Positions 40,484 through 49,777 of a DNA stretch of 64,000 nucleotides are shown piece after piece. Numbering within the stretch: the stretch's first letter is position 1; every line of letters begins with the position of its first letter. This DNA is from Sneathia sanguinegens. Its GTDB lineage: Bacteria; Fusobacteriota; Fusobacteriia; Fusobacteriales; Leptotrichiaceae. Where the stretch lies: NCBI RefSeq assembly GCF_042033325.1, contig NZ_CP160095.1; one strand, 5' to 3'. Position numbers and translations under genes: made by a program. The notes under the pieces are model-generated. The model was not told the DNA's origin, did not search any database, and saw nothing but the letters and a program-made list of their open reading frames with translations.

Positions 40484-41673
40484 AGACCCCCCTTTATAGT
40501 TTCTAAGATTTTCTTAGCTATATTATCTTTTATATCCTTTTCAATTTTTTTAACATCCCCATCTTTATTAAAGATATATACTTCATTGTAGTTAGAATTA
40601 AAACCTATATTTTTATCTGATATATCATTTAATACCAAATAGTCAAGATTCTTCTTCTTTAATTTAATCTTTGCATTTTCCATAATATTATCTGATTCTG
40701 CTGCAAAGCCAACCAAAATATATTTTCTTTCTTTGACCTTAGATAATTCTAATAATATATCTTTGTTAAGTTCTAGTTCAAGCTTAAATTCTTTCATAGT
40801 ATCTTTTTTGATTTTTTTATCACTTATATTTTTAACTCTAAAATCTGATACAGCTGCACATTTAATAATATAGTCCATATCATCTTTTTTACTCATTACT
40901 ATATTATACATTTCTTTTGCACTATCACAATAGATTACTTCTTTCAAATTTATTGGTACTTTCAAATCTTTTCTTGTAGACACCAAAGTTACTTTAGCAC
41001 CCATCAAGCTTGCCATTTTTGCTAAACTATAGCCCATTTTACCACTTGAATTATTTGATATATATCTAACAGGATCTATTTTTTCTTTAGTTCCTCCAGC
41101 TGTTATTAAAATATTTTTATCCTTTAATTCATTATTTTTTTCAAGTTCAAATGATATTATTTCTACTATATCCAAAACATCTGGCAATTTACCCTTACCT
41201 ATATCATCACAGGCTAAATGCCCAGTTACTGGTTCAATAATACTCATTCCATAATTTCTTAATGTAGATATATTTTTTTGTGTTATACAATTTTCATACA
41301 TATTTGTATTCATTGCAGGAAACACCATAATATCCTTAGGCTTTGCAACCAAAAGTGCTGTACTTGCAAAATCATCTGCTATTCCATTTGCCATTTTTGC
41401 TATAAGATTAGCTGTTGCAGGTAATACTATTACTTTACTTGCTTCTTTTACTAATTGTATATGCGATACATAATTAGAGTCCTTATCGCAAAACATATCT
41501 ACATATACCTTATTCTTAGTTAAAGTTTCAAATATTAATGGACTTATCATCTTAGTAGCATTCTTTGTCATAATAACCTTAATGTTATACCCTAGTTTTT
41601 TTAAGCTAGAACAAACATCAACTGCCTTATAGCAAGCTATGCTACTGCTTACTATTATTAAAACCATTTTCAT
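40465..41673 (-). CDS. coaBC: Phosphopantothenoylcysteine decarboxylase/phosphopantothenate-cysteine ligase
   Basis: 402 residues catalysing two steps of coenzyme A synthesis. The CoaC flavoprotein half covers about 1-180, with VSSSIACYKAVDV, a flavin site VLPATANLIAKMANGIADD and the PxMNxxM motif in VFPAMNTNMYEN. The CoaB half begins with ILITAGGTKEKIDPVRYISN and NNSSGKMGYSLAK. It lies in the middle of the long run downstream of a UPF0756 gene (13-bp gap). Confidence 0.96.
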   Translation of the reverse strand: MKMVLIIVSSSIACYKAVDVCSSLKKLGYNIKVIMTKNATKMISPLIFETLTKNKVYVDMFCDKDSNYVSHIQLVKEASKVIVLPATANLIAKMANGIADDFASTALLVAKPKDIMVFPAMNTNMYENCITQKNISTLRNYGMSIIEPVTGHLACDDIGKGKLPDVLDIVEIISFELEKNNELKDKNILITAGGTKEKIDPVRYISNNSSGKMGYSLAKMASLMGAKVTLVSTRKDLKVPINLKEVIYCDSAKEMYNIVMSKKDDMDYIIKCAAVSDFRVKNISDKKIKKDTMKEFKLELELNKDILLELSKVKERKYILVGFAAESDNIMENAKIKLKKKNLDYLVLNDISDKNIGFNSNYNEVYIFNKDGDVKKIEKDIKDNIAKKILETIKGGLWAKHY

Positions 41674-41686
41674 TTATTTTACCTCT

Positions 41687-42142
41687 TTATTTAAACTTAT
41701 CTATTAATTGAAAAATTGCATAAGTTGCTCCACTTGCGATAATAGGGCCAGATGCTGTCCCTTTAAACACAACTAACCCTACTATTGTTCCTATACTAAC
41801 TGCTATTACTATTTGTGGATTAATTACTTGTATTTGTATACCTTTAGTTGATAGTATAGAAGTACCAATACCTGCTATTATTGCTATTATCCCTTTATAT
41901 CCAACTAAAGTCTTACCTAACTGATCGAAACTTATCATACCAAGTGCAATAGGTGCTAATATTGCAACCGTTATGACGTATAGCCCTATTCGTATACCCA
42001 TAGTCTTTGCAATATTAAGATTTTTTTCATGATATGGAAGTAGTGCTAATATTAAAACTGTAAGTGTCGCATAAAGCATTATTTTATTCTTACTAAATAT
42101 GCTTAATAACGCTATTATTATTAACAATATATACTTACTCAT
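41687..42142 (-). CDS. UPF0756 (DUF441) membrane protein
   Basis: 151 residues from MSKYILLIIIALLSIFSKNK with about four or five hydrophobic helices covering nearly the whole length. The helix order and the LSTKGIQIQVINPQIVIA and GTASGPIIASGATYAI segments match the YeaL/YtwI family of unknown function. The chosen ATG overlaps the end of the upstream aminotransferase gene by 8 bp and has GGAG upstream; a start eight codons earlier also exists. Confidence 0.85.
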   Translation of the reverse strand: MSKYILLIIIALLSIFSKNKIMLYATLTVLILALLPYHEKNLNIAKTMGIRIGLYVITVAILAPIALGMISFDQLGKTLVGYKGIIAIIAGIGTSILSTKGIQIQVINPQIVIAVSIGTIVGLVVFKGTASGPIIASGATYAIFQLIDKFK

Positions 42143-43274
42143 TAAAATATTTCTCCATTCTATCAAGGGCTTTTTGTAATTCTGGTATATCTTTTGTTAT
42201 TGAAAATCTAACAAAGCCCTCTACCATAAAGCATTCTCCGGGAACTATACCTATGTGCAAATTTTCTACTATTTCATTTACAAAATCCATAGATTTTTTA
42301 TTTGATAATTTTCTATAATCTGCAAATAAGTAAAATGCTCCTTCTGGTTTTATAACCTTAAACCCTATTTTTTCTAAACCTTTTGCAAAAAAATCCATTC
42401 TTTCCTTATTTTCTTTTACTATATCTTCCCTAGTTGGGCAAACTTGTAAAGCTTTTATACCACCATATTGAGCTATAGTTGTAATCCCTGTTGTTGTATA
42501 TTGACTAACTTTTATAAAATTATCAATAAAATATTTTGATGCTAACATATAGCCTAGTCTATATCCTGTCATTGAATGTGATTTTGAAAATCCATTAATT
42601 ATTACAACCTTATCTAATAAATCATGATATTTTGCAAAAGAATTATATTTTTCAAAAGCTAATGAAGCATAAATTTCATCACTCAATACATAAATGTCAT
42701 GTCTTCTTATTACATCGGCTATCTTATCCATTTCTTCTGCATCTATACAAATTCCTGCTGGATTATTGGGATAAGTCAATATTATTGCCTTTGTCTTTTT
42801 ATTTATTGCTTTTTCCAAGGTACTAGCCTTCAATTTGAAATTATCTGCACTTGTATCAAGATATACTTCTATTCCTTTTTGCAATTTTATATTAGGTGCA
42901 TAACCTGGATAAGTAGGAGTAGGCATAATGACCTCATCTCCTTCACCTATTAATGATCTAATAAAAGTTGAAAGCCCTTCAGTAGACCCAACTGTTATTA
43001 AACAATTTTCTTCTTTATATTTTCCACCAAAATATTTATTATAGAATTTAACTATTTCTTGCTTTAATTCTGGCATACCTCCTGTTGGGGCATAACCTAT
43101 TTTATCGTTCAATAATCTACATGCCATTTCTATTTTTACACAATCTGGCAAATCTTGCGATGGCTCGCCTATAGTTAAATTTATTCCATCTTCATAAGCA
43201 TTCATTTTAAATGCTATTTGTCTTATTTTTGAAATTTCTATATTTTCTATGATACTATTAACTTTACTTTTCAT
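42135..43274 (-). CDS. PatA-like class I/II aminotransferase, candidate N-acetyl-LL-DAP aminotransferase
   Basis: 379 residues, PLP fold type I. The N-terminus NSIIENIEISKIRQIAFKMN followed by INLTIGEPSQDLPD resembles PatA, the N-acetyl-LL-diaminopimelate aminotransferase of Bacillus. AIILTYPNNPAGICI, YVLSDEIYASL and the PLP lysine in INGFSKSHSMTGYRLGYM are intact. With dapH in the suf operon this would give two consecutive steps of the acetylase DAP branch. Aromatic or aspartate aminotransferase activity remains possible. Confidence 0.8.
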   Translation of the reverse strand: MKSKVNSIIENIEISKIRQIAFKMNAYEDGINLTIGEPSQDLPDCVKIEMACRLLNDKIGYAPTGGMPELKQEIVKFYNKYFGGKYKEENCLITVGSTEGLSTFIRSLIGEGDEVIMPTPTYPGYAPNIKLQKGIEVYLDTSADNFKLKASTLEKAINKKTKAIILTYPNNPAGICIDAEEMDKIADVIRRHDIYVLSDEIYASLAFEKYNSFAKYHDLLDKVVIINGFSKSHSMTGYRLGYMLASKYFIDNFIKVSQYTTTGITTIAQYGGIKALQVCPTREDIVKENKERMDFFAKGLEKIGFKVIKPEGAFYLFADYRKLSNKKSMDFVNEIVENLHIGIVPGECFMVEGFVRFSITKDIPELQKALDRMEKYFNE

Positions 43275-43277
43275 TTT

Positions 43278-44477
43278 CTATCCTTTATATACTTCTAACG
43301 CTTTTTTTAATACTTCTATTCCTCTTATTATATCCTTAGGATTGTATGTACAAAAAGAAAATCTTGCTTCTTGCTTTCCTTTATCGTGATGTTCAATAGA
43401 ATAAAACCCTGCACCCGTTGCGAACATAATTGTCTGCTTTTCATATCTAAAATCTGTTAAAAGCCATTTAGCAAATTCTTCAACATCTTTAACTGGTAAT
43501 TTTACCAAAACATAAAAGGCACTATCTGGTTTACATAAACTAATTCCCTTAATTTTACTAAGTTCATAACAAAGAGTATCTCTTCTTCTTTTATATTCTT
43601 TTCTAACCTCTGACATATATAAATCTATACCACCTAATAAGCTAGTAGTTGCATATTGTTCTATAGTTGAAACTGATAATCTTGCCTGACATAATTTTAA
43701 AATTTGTGCCATTAATTCTCTATTTCTAGAGGCAACAACTCCTATTCTTGCACCACAAACACTATAATGCTTTGATATACTATCTACCATTATTGCTCTA
43801 TCTTCTATACCTTTTATATTCATAATTGATATAAATTTTGTAGATTTTTCATAGATAAATTGTTTGTAAACTTCATCTGAAATTAGATATAATTCATGTT
43901 CTAATGCCAATTCTTTTAGAATATTCAATTCATTTTCTGTCAACACTACACCTGTAGGATTGCAGGGATTAGAAAATAGAATGGCCTTTGTTTTAGCTGT
44001 TATTAATTTTTCTATTTCTTTTTTTTCTGGTAATCTATATTTTTTTTCTAAGGTAGTCACTATAGGTACTAATTTAGCATCTGATTTTCTTAAGAAACTA
44101 TCATAATTAGAATAATATGGTTCTGGAACCAAAACCTCATCTCCTGCATTACAAATAGTTGTTATAGCAAATTCTAAGGCTTCACTTCCACCATTAGTTA
44201 CAACTAATTCTTCTTCATCTAAATTTATATTATTCCTTTTATATGATTCTGAAAAAGCTGTTAAAAGTTCTGGTAATCCTTGTGAATTTGTATATTTTAC
44301 TATTTTCTCTTGATAATTTGTGACACCATTAAAAAATGAATCTGGTGTTTTTACATCCGGTTGTCCTATATGAAAACCAAAAACTGTTACACCTTCACTT
44401 CTAGCTTTATCTGCCAAAGGCACTAATTTTCTAACTGGTGAATATTGCATATTCTTTATTCTATTTGAAAAATCCAT
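43278..44477 (-). CDS. Class I/II aminotransferase (aspartate aminotransferase-like)
   Basis: 399 residues. Motifs are FGFHIGQPDVKTPDSFF, the LVVTNGGSEALEFAI PLP cradle, AILFSNPCNPTGVVLTENEL, LYLISDEVYKQFIYE and the PLP lysine in MVDSISKHYSVCGARIG. It resembles the AspC/AAT-Igamma group; the true amino acid pair is unknown. It starts three bases after groEL and ends three bases before the PatA-like gene. The two aminotransferases are not close paralogues of each other. Confidence 0.88.
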   Translation of the reverse strand: MDFSNRIKNMQYSPVRKLVPLADKARSEGVTVFGFHIGQPDVKTPDSFFNGVTNYQEKIVKYTNSQGLPELLTAFSESYKRNNINLDEEELVVTNGGSEALEFAITTICNAGDEVLVPEPYYSNYDSFLRKSDAKLVPIVTTLEKKYRLPEKKEIEKLITAKTKAILFSNPCNPTGVVLTENELNILKELALEHELYLISDEVYKQFIYEKSTKFISIMNIKGIEDRAIMVDSISKHYSVCGARIGVVASRNRELMAQILKLCQARLSVSTIEQYATTSLLGGIDLYMSEVRKEYKRRRDTLCYELSKIKGISLCKPDSAFYVLVKLPVKDVEEFAKWLLTDFRYEKQTIMFATGAGFYSIEHHDKGKQEARFSFCTYNPKDIIRGIEVLKKALEVYKG

Positions 44478-44480
44478 AGC

Positions 44481-46076
44481 CTACCCCATCATTTTATTAT
44501 TTTCATCTTTCTTTTCATCTGCTATTGCAACTTCAGTAGTTATAAATATAGCTCCTGCAGAAATTGCATTCTGTACTGCTGCTCTTGTAACCTTTGCTGG
44601 ATCTAATATACCCTTTTGTACCATATCTACATATTCTTCTGCTGAAGCATCAAATCCAACATTTTCTTCAGTTGTTATTAGTTTTTCTATTATTTTTTCT
44701 GCTTCTAAACCAGCATTAAGAATAATTTGTCTTAAAGGTTCATACATAGCTCTTTTTACTATTTCACAACCTATTTGTTCTTCTCCTGATAAAGTGAAAT
44801 CTTTCATAGCAGCTGAAATTTTAGCTAATGCTGTTCCTCCACCTATAACTACTCCTTCTTCTATAGCAGCCTTAGTTGATGATAAGGCATCTTCTATTCT
44901 CATTTTCATTTCTTTCATTTCAGTTTCAGTTGCAGCACCAACTCTTATAACTCCAATACCATCTGAAAGTTTTCCTAATCTTTCTCTTAATTTTTCCTTA
45001 TCATATTCTGATGTTGTTTGTTCTATTTGTGCTTTTATTTGTTCTTGTCTTGCTTTAATTTCACCTTTATAACCTTTACCATCTACTATTGTAGTTTTTT
45101 CCTTTGTTATATTAACATTTTTTGCTTGTCCCAAATCTTCTACGCTTGCATCTTCTAATTTCATAGCCTTATCTTCTGAAATTACTTGAGCTCCTGTTAA
45201 AATAGCAATATCTTCAAGCATTTCCTTTCTTCTAGAACCAAAGGCTGGTGCTTTAACACAAACAACATTCAAAGAACCTCTTATCTTATTAACTACAAGA
45301 GTAGCTATAACTTCTGCTTCTATATCATCTGCTATTATTACTAAAGGTTTTGAAGTTTCAATTACCTTTTCAAGTAAAGGTAAAATTTCTTTCATACTAT
45401 TTATTTTTTTATCTGTTAATAATATATATGGATTTTCCATATTTGCTGTCATTCTTTGTGTATCATTAACCATGTATGCTGACATATATCCATTATCAAA
45501 TTGCATTCCTTCAACAATTTCCAAATTTGTTTCAAGTGATCTAAATTCTTCAACTGTTAAAACTCCTGTTTTACCAACTTTTTCTATGGCTTTTAAAATC
45601 AACTCTCCTATATGTTCATTATTAGCTGATACTGTAGCAACATTTTTTATTTCATTATCAGATGCTACAGGTCTTGATAAATCTTTTAATCTACGTAAAA
45701 CTTCTGCTCCTGTTTTTTCTATACCTTTTCTTATTAACACAGGATTTTTACCCTTAGATACAACTTCTAAACCTTGATTGATAATACATCCTGCCAAAAC
45801 TGTAGCCGTAGTTGTACCATCACCTGCTATATCATTTGCCTTAGTTGCAACTTCTTTTACAATTTGTGCTCCCATATTTTCTATAACATCTTCTAATTCA
45901 ATTTCTCTTGCTATAGTAACTCCATCATTTGTAATAATAGGTGCTCCAAAGCCCCTATCTAATACAACATTTCTTCCCTTAGGTCCTAAAGTTACCTTAA
46001 CAGAATCAACTAAAATATTAACTCCTTTTTTTAAAGATTCTCTTGCACTTTCATCAAATTTAATAATTTTGCTCAC
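44481..46076 (-). CDS. groL: Chaperonin GroEL
   Basis: 531 residues. It forms the ATP-dependent 60-kDa folding ring. It shows VTLGPKGRNVVLDRGFGAP, the ATPase loop NDIAGDGTTTATVLAG, AVEDAL-type segment RIEDALSSTKAAIEEGVVIGG and AGLEAEKIIEKL. The flexible C-terminal tail is KKDENNKMMG: the repeated GGM motif of most GroEL proteins is nearly absent. It follows groES by one base and has no promoter or CIRCE element of its own. Confidence 0.97.
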   Translation of the reverse strand: MSKIIKFDESARESLKKGVNILVDSVKVTLGPKGRNVVLDRGFGAPIITNDGVTIAREIELEDVIENMGAQIVKEVATKANDIAGDGTTTATVLAGCIINQGLEVVSKGKNPVLIRKGIEKTGAEVLRRLKDLSRPVASDNEIKNVATVSANNEHIGELILKAIEKVGKTGVLTVEEFRSLETNLEIVEGMQFDNGYMSAYMVNDTQRMTANMENPYILLTDKKINSMKEILPLLEKVIETSKPLVIIADDIEAEVIATLVVNKIRGSLNVVCVKAPAFGSRRKEMLEDIAILTGAQVISEDKAMKLEDASVEDLGQAKNVNITKEKTTIVDGKGYKGEIKARQEQIKAQIEQTTSEYDKEKLRERLGKLSDGIGVIRVGAATETEMKEMKMRIEDALSSTKAAIEEGVVIGGGTALAKISAAMKDFTLSGEEQIGCEIVKRAMYEPLRQIILNAGLEAEKIIEKLITTEENVGFDASAEEYVDMVQKGILDPAKVTRAAVQNAISAGAIFITTEVAIADEKKDENNKMMG

Positions 46077-46077
46077 T

Positions 46078-46341
46078 TTAATCTAACTCCTTTGCCAATA
46101 TATCTTTTAAATCTATTAATATATAATCAACTTCATCATATTTAATATTTTCTCCCTTATATTTTGAAAAATATACTATTTCATCTTTTTTTATATTTTT
46201 TATATCTTCTGATATTTCTATAACCCTAGCTTTTGTTATTTCTTGCTTAGTTGCAGAATCATTTAAAATAATTCCACTTTTTGTTTTTGTTTCATATTCT
46301 ATAACTTTTACTAATAGTCTTTCTCCAATTGGTTTTAACAT
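46078..46341 (-). CDS. groS: Co-chaperonin GroES
   Basis: 87 residues from MLKPIGERLLVKVIEYETKT. The mobile loop that contacts GroEL is TKSGIILNDSATKQEITKAR, and the barrel continues with the DEIVYFSKYKGENIKYDEVDYILID region. It is more divergent than usual: the roof and C-terminal half are poorly conserved. The ATG has GGGAGG upstream and overlaps the fni stop by 7 bp, so groES is coupled to an isoprenoid gene rather than led by a heat-shock promoter. Confidence 0.93.
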   Translation of the reverse strand: MLKPIGERLLVKVIEYETKTKSGIILNDSATKQEITKARVIEISEDIKNIKKDEIVYFSKYKGENIKYDEVDYILIDLKDILAKELD

Positions 46342-47279
46342 TTCATATCCTCCCATTTATTTTTTAATTCTTCCAAATTTTTTGAATTTGTTATTGCTAT
46401 AATTGCTTTAATTTCATATATCCATTGCTTGAATATAGATATTATTTCATCATCATTTTTTTGTTCTAATAATTTTAAAATATACCCAGATATTCCTACA
46501 GCCTTTGCTCCCATAGCCAAACATTTTACAATTTGCAAAGGATTTTCTATACCTCCTGAAGCTATTATTTCTATATCATCCATATACTCTTGGGCATTAA
46601 TTAAACTTTGCTTTAAATTATATCCTAAGTCATAGAGATATTCTCTTTTTAGCTTTCTTCTTCTATCCTCAATATATGCAAAATTAGTTCCACCTTGTGA
46701 ACTAATATCTACAGTTTTTACACCCATAGTTTTTAATTTTTCTAATGTTTGCTTTGACATACCAAAACCTGTTTCTTTTAAAATTATTGGAACAGATATA
46801 TTTTCAAGTGCTTGCCTTATATTTTCATTCCATTTAGCAAAATTTGTAGTCCCATCAAGCATCATAAATTCTTGTATTGGATTCAAATGTATTTGTAATA
46901 TTTTAAATTCAGTTTTTTCAACAGCTTTTTTCATCTCATCAACACTTTTATCTGCCCCTATATTTATACCCTGACCTTTAGGATAATAATATGAAGCATC
47001 CTTCAAAGCAGGACTAAATGAACCTGAAAAAAAGAAAATGTCCAATTTTTTACAAATATATTCCAATCTTCTATTAATTACATTTGCCTTTTCACTTCCT
47101 CCAGTCATTGCATTTATGAAGAAAGGATATGTAAATTCCAAACCACAAAATTTTGTTTTAATATCTACCTCATCTATATTTACTTTTGGCAGACTAACAT
47201 ATATTAATTTAATATTAGCTAAAGTATCCTTTGTTTTACACTCTAAGGCATATTTCATATGCTGATCTTTTTTCAACAT
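46335..47279 (-). CDS. fni: Type 2 isopentenyl-diphosphate delta-isomerase
   Basis: 314 residues. This FMN- and NADPH-dependent enzyme interconverts IPP and DMAPP at the end of the mevalonate pathway. GLEFTYPFFINAMTGGSEKA near residue 50, QEFMMLDGTTNFAKW and the FMN phosphate site VDISSQGGTNFAYIEDRRR are diagnostic. Type 2 enzymes commonly accompany the mevalonate pathway. The ATG after GAGGTTAG is chosen; an ATG seven codons later has a weaker site. It overlaps the kinase gene by 44 bp. Confidence 0.94.
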   Translation of the reverse strand: MLKKDQHMKYALECKTKDTLANIKLIYVSLPKVNIDEVDIKTKFCGLEFTYPFFINAMTGGSEKANVINRRLEYICKKLDIFFFSGSFSPALKDASYYYPKGQGINIGADKSVDEMKKAVEKTEFKILQIHLNPIQEFMMLDGTTNFAKWNENIRQALENISVPIILKETGFGMSKQTLEKLKTMGVKTVDISSQGGTNFAYIEDRRRKLKREYLYDLGYNLKQSLINAQEYMDDIEIIASGGIENPLQIVKCLAMGAKAVGISGYILKLLEQKNDDEIISIFKQWIYEIKAIIAITNSKNLEELKNKWEDMKC

Positions 47280-48111
47280 CTTCTAACCTCAATTCTATAG
47301 CAAAATCTCCCTTACCTGAACCACTTGTTTTTCTTCCAGGATAGTTCAAAATATATTTATTTAATTCCTTACTATGTATTAATATTTTACTAAAATTTTC
47401 CAAGTATATCAAATTAAGTCTTAGTTTTTCTACACAAGATATTAAATTATTTCCCAAGCCCTGACTTATACTTTTTTCTAATTCTAAGGTATATTTATTT
47501 GAGATATTAACAAAATTTAAAAATTCTTCTGTATTATACCATTTCCTTATTGGACTTATTTGCTTTGCTGTACTTGCTGGCTTACCACTCCAAAATGCTG
47601 TTATTTTAAGTAGTCCTTTAGGTTTTATTTTTTTTATCATATATTTTTCATTTTCATCTATGCTTTGATACAGAATTAAATCTTCATAACAGATGCAAGC
47701 GACATCGCCCATAGAACCTCTATTACCTGCTTTTCTCAAAGCTCTAACAGATAAAATGAAAAGATCTGCCTTTGTATATTTAATTTTCATATATTCTAAT
47801 ATTGCTTTTATAGTTACCACTACAACACTGGCAGATGAACCTAAACCAAACTTTGTTCCCTTAGTATATAGATCTGTTGTGTATTTATAGTTAAATTTTT
47901 CATATTTTTTTGCAAATATGAAGGCTTGTTCTCTTGCATATTTTAATAGTTCTTGCTTATCTTCAACTGTACTTTCGACACTTTCTTCATCTGATTTTTC
48001 TATTTCTAAATATGTATATTTTTTAACAGGTGCAAGAATTGCAAACGAGCCCGGCATTAAAATTGCGTACTCACCTGCTAAATATATTTTTGACATTGCT
48101 TTAACTAACAT
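47236..48111 (-). CDS. Phosphomevalonate kinase
   Basis: 291-residue GHMP kinase. SKIYLAGEYAILMPGSFAIL opens the protein, and the ATP loop is TKGTKFGLGSSASVVVVTI near residue 90. NRGSMGDVACICYEDLILYQ and AFWSGKPASTAKQI are typical of bacterial phosphomevalonate kinase. It is shorter than the usual ~330-360 residues. It phosphorylates 5-phosphomevalonate. It overlaps mvaD by 7 bp. Confidence 0.9.
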   Translation of the reverse strand: MLVKAMSKIYLAGEYAILMPGSFAILAPVKKYTYLEIEKSDEESVESTVEDKQELLKYAREQAFIFAKKYEKFNYKYTTDLYTKGTKFGLGSSASVVVVTIKAILEYMKIKYTKADLFILSVRALRKAGNRGSMGDVACICYEDLILYQSIDENEKYMIKKIKPKGLLKITAFWSGKPASTAKQISPIRKWYNTEEFLNFVNISNKYTLELEKSISQGLGNNLISCVEKLRLNLIYLENFSKILIHSKELNKYILNYPGRKTSGSGKGDFAIELRLEDVEKRSAYEICLRV

Positions 48112-49007
48112 TCTACTATCCTTTTTCCAAATTGTTTTTCTAAAATATCATATACTTTTTTTCTATCTTTTTCTTGAAATAAGACCTTAACATTAGGCCC
48201 TGCATCAGTAGTATAATATATTTCAATACCCCTATTTTCTCTTATCTTTTTTACATATTCTATTGCTTTTTCACTTTCCTCATTCAAATATGTAAAAGAA
48301 GGGCTTGCAGTTTTCATTGTTAAATGCATTAATTCTGTACTTTTTTCCATATTTTCACCTAAAGTATTAAAATCATTATTTTTCAAAGCTCTTTTTGCAT
48401 TTTTAAAATATATTTCATTATTTTTCATCCAAGTCCCTATTAATGGCGAGGTCTCTTTACATCTTTGCATAGCAAGTCTACTAGAAATTTTCTTTTTATC
48501 TTTAGAAATTAAGATTACAAACATTGCTAAGTTTAACTTGCTTTTTATTTCATATATATCTCCATATTTTGTAAAAGCACAAATATTATATAAAGACCTG
48601 CTAGCAGAACCTGAACCTATACTTGCAACCTTGGCTATTTTTTGCTTATTAAAATTCAAATTAAAATATCTATTAAGCTCTTTTGTTAATGCACAATAAG
48701 CAGAAGCACTTGAGGCTAAACCAGCTGCAGTTGGCATGGTATTTTTACTAACTATTTTTATTTTTTCTCTTTTAGGAACTATTTTATTTACAAAGGAAAA
48801 AATTTTTTTAGTTTCTTCTTCATTTTGTATTTCCCCATTTAATATGAATATATCCTTAGAATTTTTTTCTATTTTTGTTTCAGTATAAAATTTTTTTGAT
48901 AAAAGTGATATACTTGAAACCAAAGGTTTTAGATATGGATCATATTTATTCTTACACCAATATTTTATCATGGCTATATTCATATATGCTATACTCTTAC
49001 TATCCAA
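48105..49007 (-). CDS. mvaD: Diphosphomevalonate decarboxylase
   Basis: 300 residues, GHMP fold. The N-terminus AYMNIAMIKYWCKNKYDPYL shows the family IALIKYWGK motif. The ATP loop is MPTAAGLASSASAYCALTKE, then GSGSASRSLYNICAF; the MHLTMKTASPSFTYL and YYTDAGPNVKVL segments carry conserved Asp and Asn. It converts mevalonate diphosphate to isopentenyl diphosphate. It overlaps the mevalonate kinase gene by 19 bp. Confidence 0.94.
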   Translation of the reverse strand: MDSKSIAYMNIAMIKYWCKNKYDPYLKPLVSSISLLSKKFYTETKIEKNSKDIFILNGEIQNEEETKKIFSFVNKIVPKREKIKIVSKNTMPTAAGLASSASAYCALTKELNRYFNLNFNKQKIAKVASIGSGSASRSLYNICAFTKYGDIYEIKSKLNLAMFVILISKDKKKISSRLAMQRCKETSPLIGTWMKNNEIYFKNAKRALKNNDFNTLGENMEKSTELMHLTMKTASPSFTYLNEESEKAIEYVKKIRENRGIEIYYTTDAGPNVKVLFQEKDRKKVYDILEKQFGKRIVEC

Positions 49008-49777
49008 CAGCCTTCTACTCCTTCTTTTTTCATTTCTTTTTTTAATTTAATTGCTTGTTTTTTATTTTTGCATAGAGCTATTATACAGCCTCCCATTCCT
49101 GAACCTGTTATTTTCGCTCCTAGACTGTTATATTTTGCCTTTTTTACAAGTCTATCTATTCTTTCATTACTTAGACCCAATTTAACTAATTGTTCTTGTG
49201 CTTTATAAAAAAGCTCACCTAATTTATATATTTTTTTATCATAATAGGATTTTATAGCCTCTTCTGTTATTTCACCTAATTTATCTATTATATCTATTCT
49301 ATTCAGCATTCTAACTTGCTCAACTGCCTTTTTTGTACTAGACTGTATACCACTATCAATAATAGTAATATATCCTTCCAATTTAGTATTTATATAGATA
49401 TTTTCCTTACCCTTCTCAAAAATCAAACTTTTTTCTGAACAAATAACCGAACTATCTATACCACTAGGATTACCATGTGCTTTTATCTCAGCTATTTTAG
49501 CTATCTTATTTTCATCTGCTCCAACTAACCTTGACATTGCAACTGGTAAGGCTGCTGACGAACCTAATCCCCTTGATATTGGTATATTAGATTTTATTTT
49601 TATATATTCTTTAATATTTAATAAATTTTTTATATATTCCACATAGTCATTTTGAAAACATTTTTCTTTTGTTTTTTTTACTTTTATTTTTAATTCCCTT
49701 ATTGGAATAGCTAATGCTCTTTTACCATAAACTACGCTATGTTCTCCAAATAAAATAATTTTAGCAATGGCTTCCAT
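48989..49777 (-). CDS. mvk: Mevalonate kinase
   Basis: 262-residue GHMP kinase. AKIILFGEHSVVYGKRALAI opens the protein, the ATP loop is IPISRGLGSSAALPVAMSRL, GNPSGIDSSVICSEKSLIFE carries the catalytic Asp, and KITGSGMGGCIIAL the third GHMP motif. It is on the short side (usually about 300). It phosphorylates mevalonate to 5-phosphomevalonate. It overlaps mvaA by 17 bp. Confidence 0.94.
   Translation of the reverse strand: MEAIAKIILFGEHSVVYGKRALAIPIRELKIKVKKTKEKCFQNDYVEYIKNLLNIKEYIKIKSNIPISRGLGSSAALPVAMSRLVGADENKIAKIAEIKAHGNPSGIDSSVICSEKSLIFEKGKENIYINTKLEGYITIIDSGIQSSTKKAVEQVRMLNRIDIIDKLGEITEEAIKSYYDKKIYKLGELFYKAQEQLVKLGLSNERIDRLVKKAKYNSLGAKITGSGMGGCIIALCKNKKQAIKLKKEMKKEGVEGCWIVRV

Noticed and set aside
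44794..46086. Several plus-strand open frames opposite groL
   Set aside because: Shadow frames created by the codon pattern of groL; no ribosome sites or recognisable domains.
46335..47300. Search for a CIRCE element or heat-shock promoter before groES
   Set aside because: No TTAGCACTC/GAGTGCTAA-type repeat or convincing promoter was found by eye, so none is annotated.
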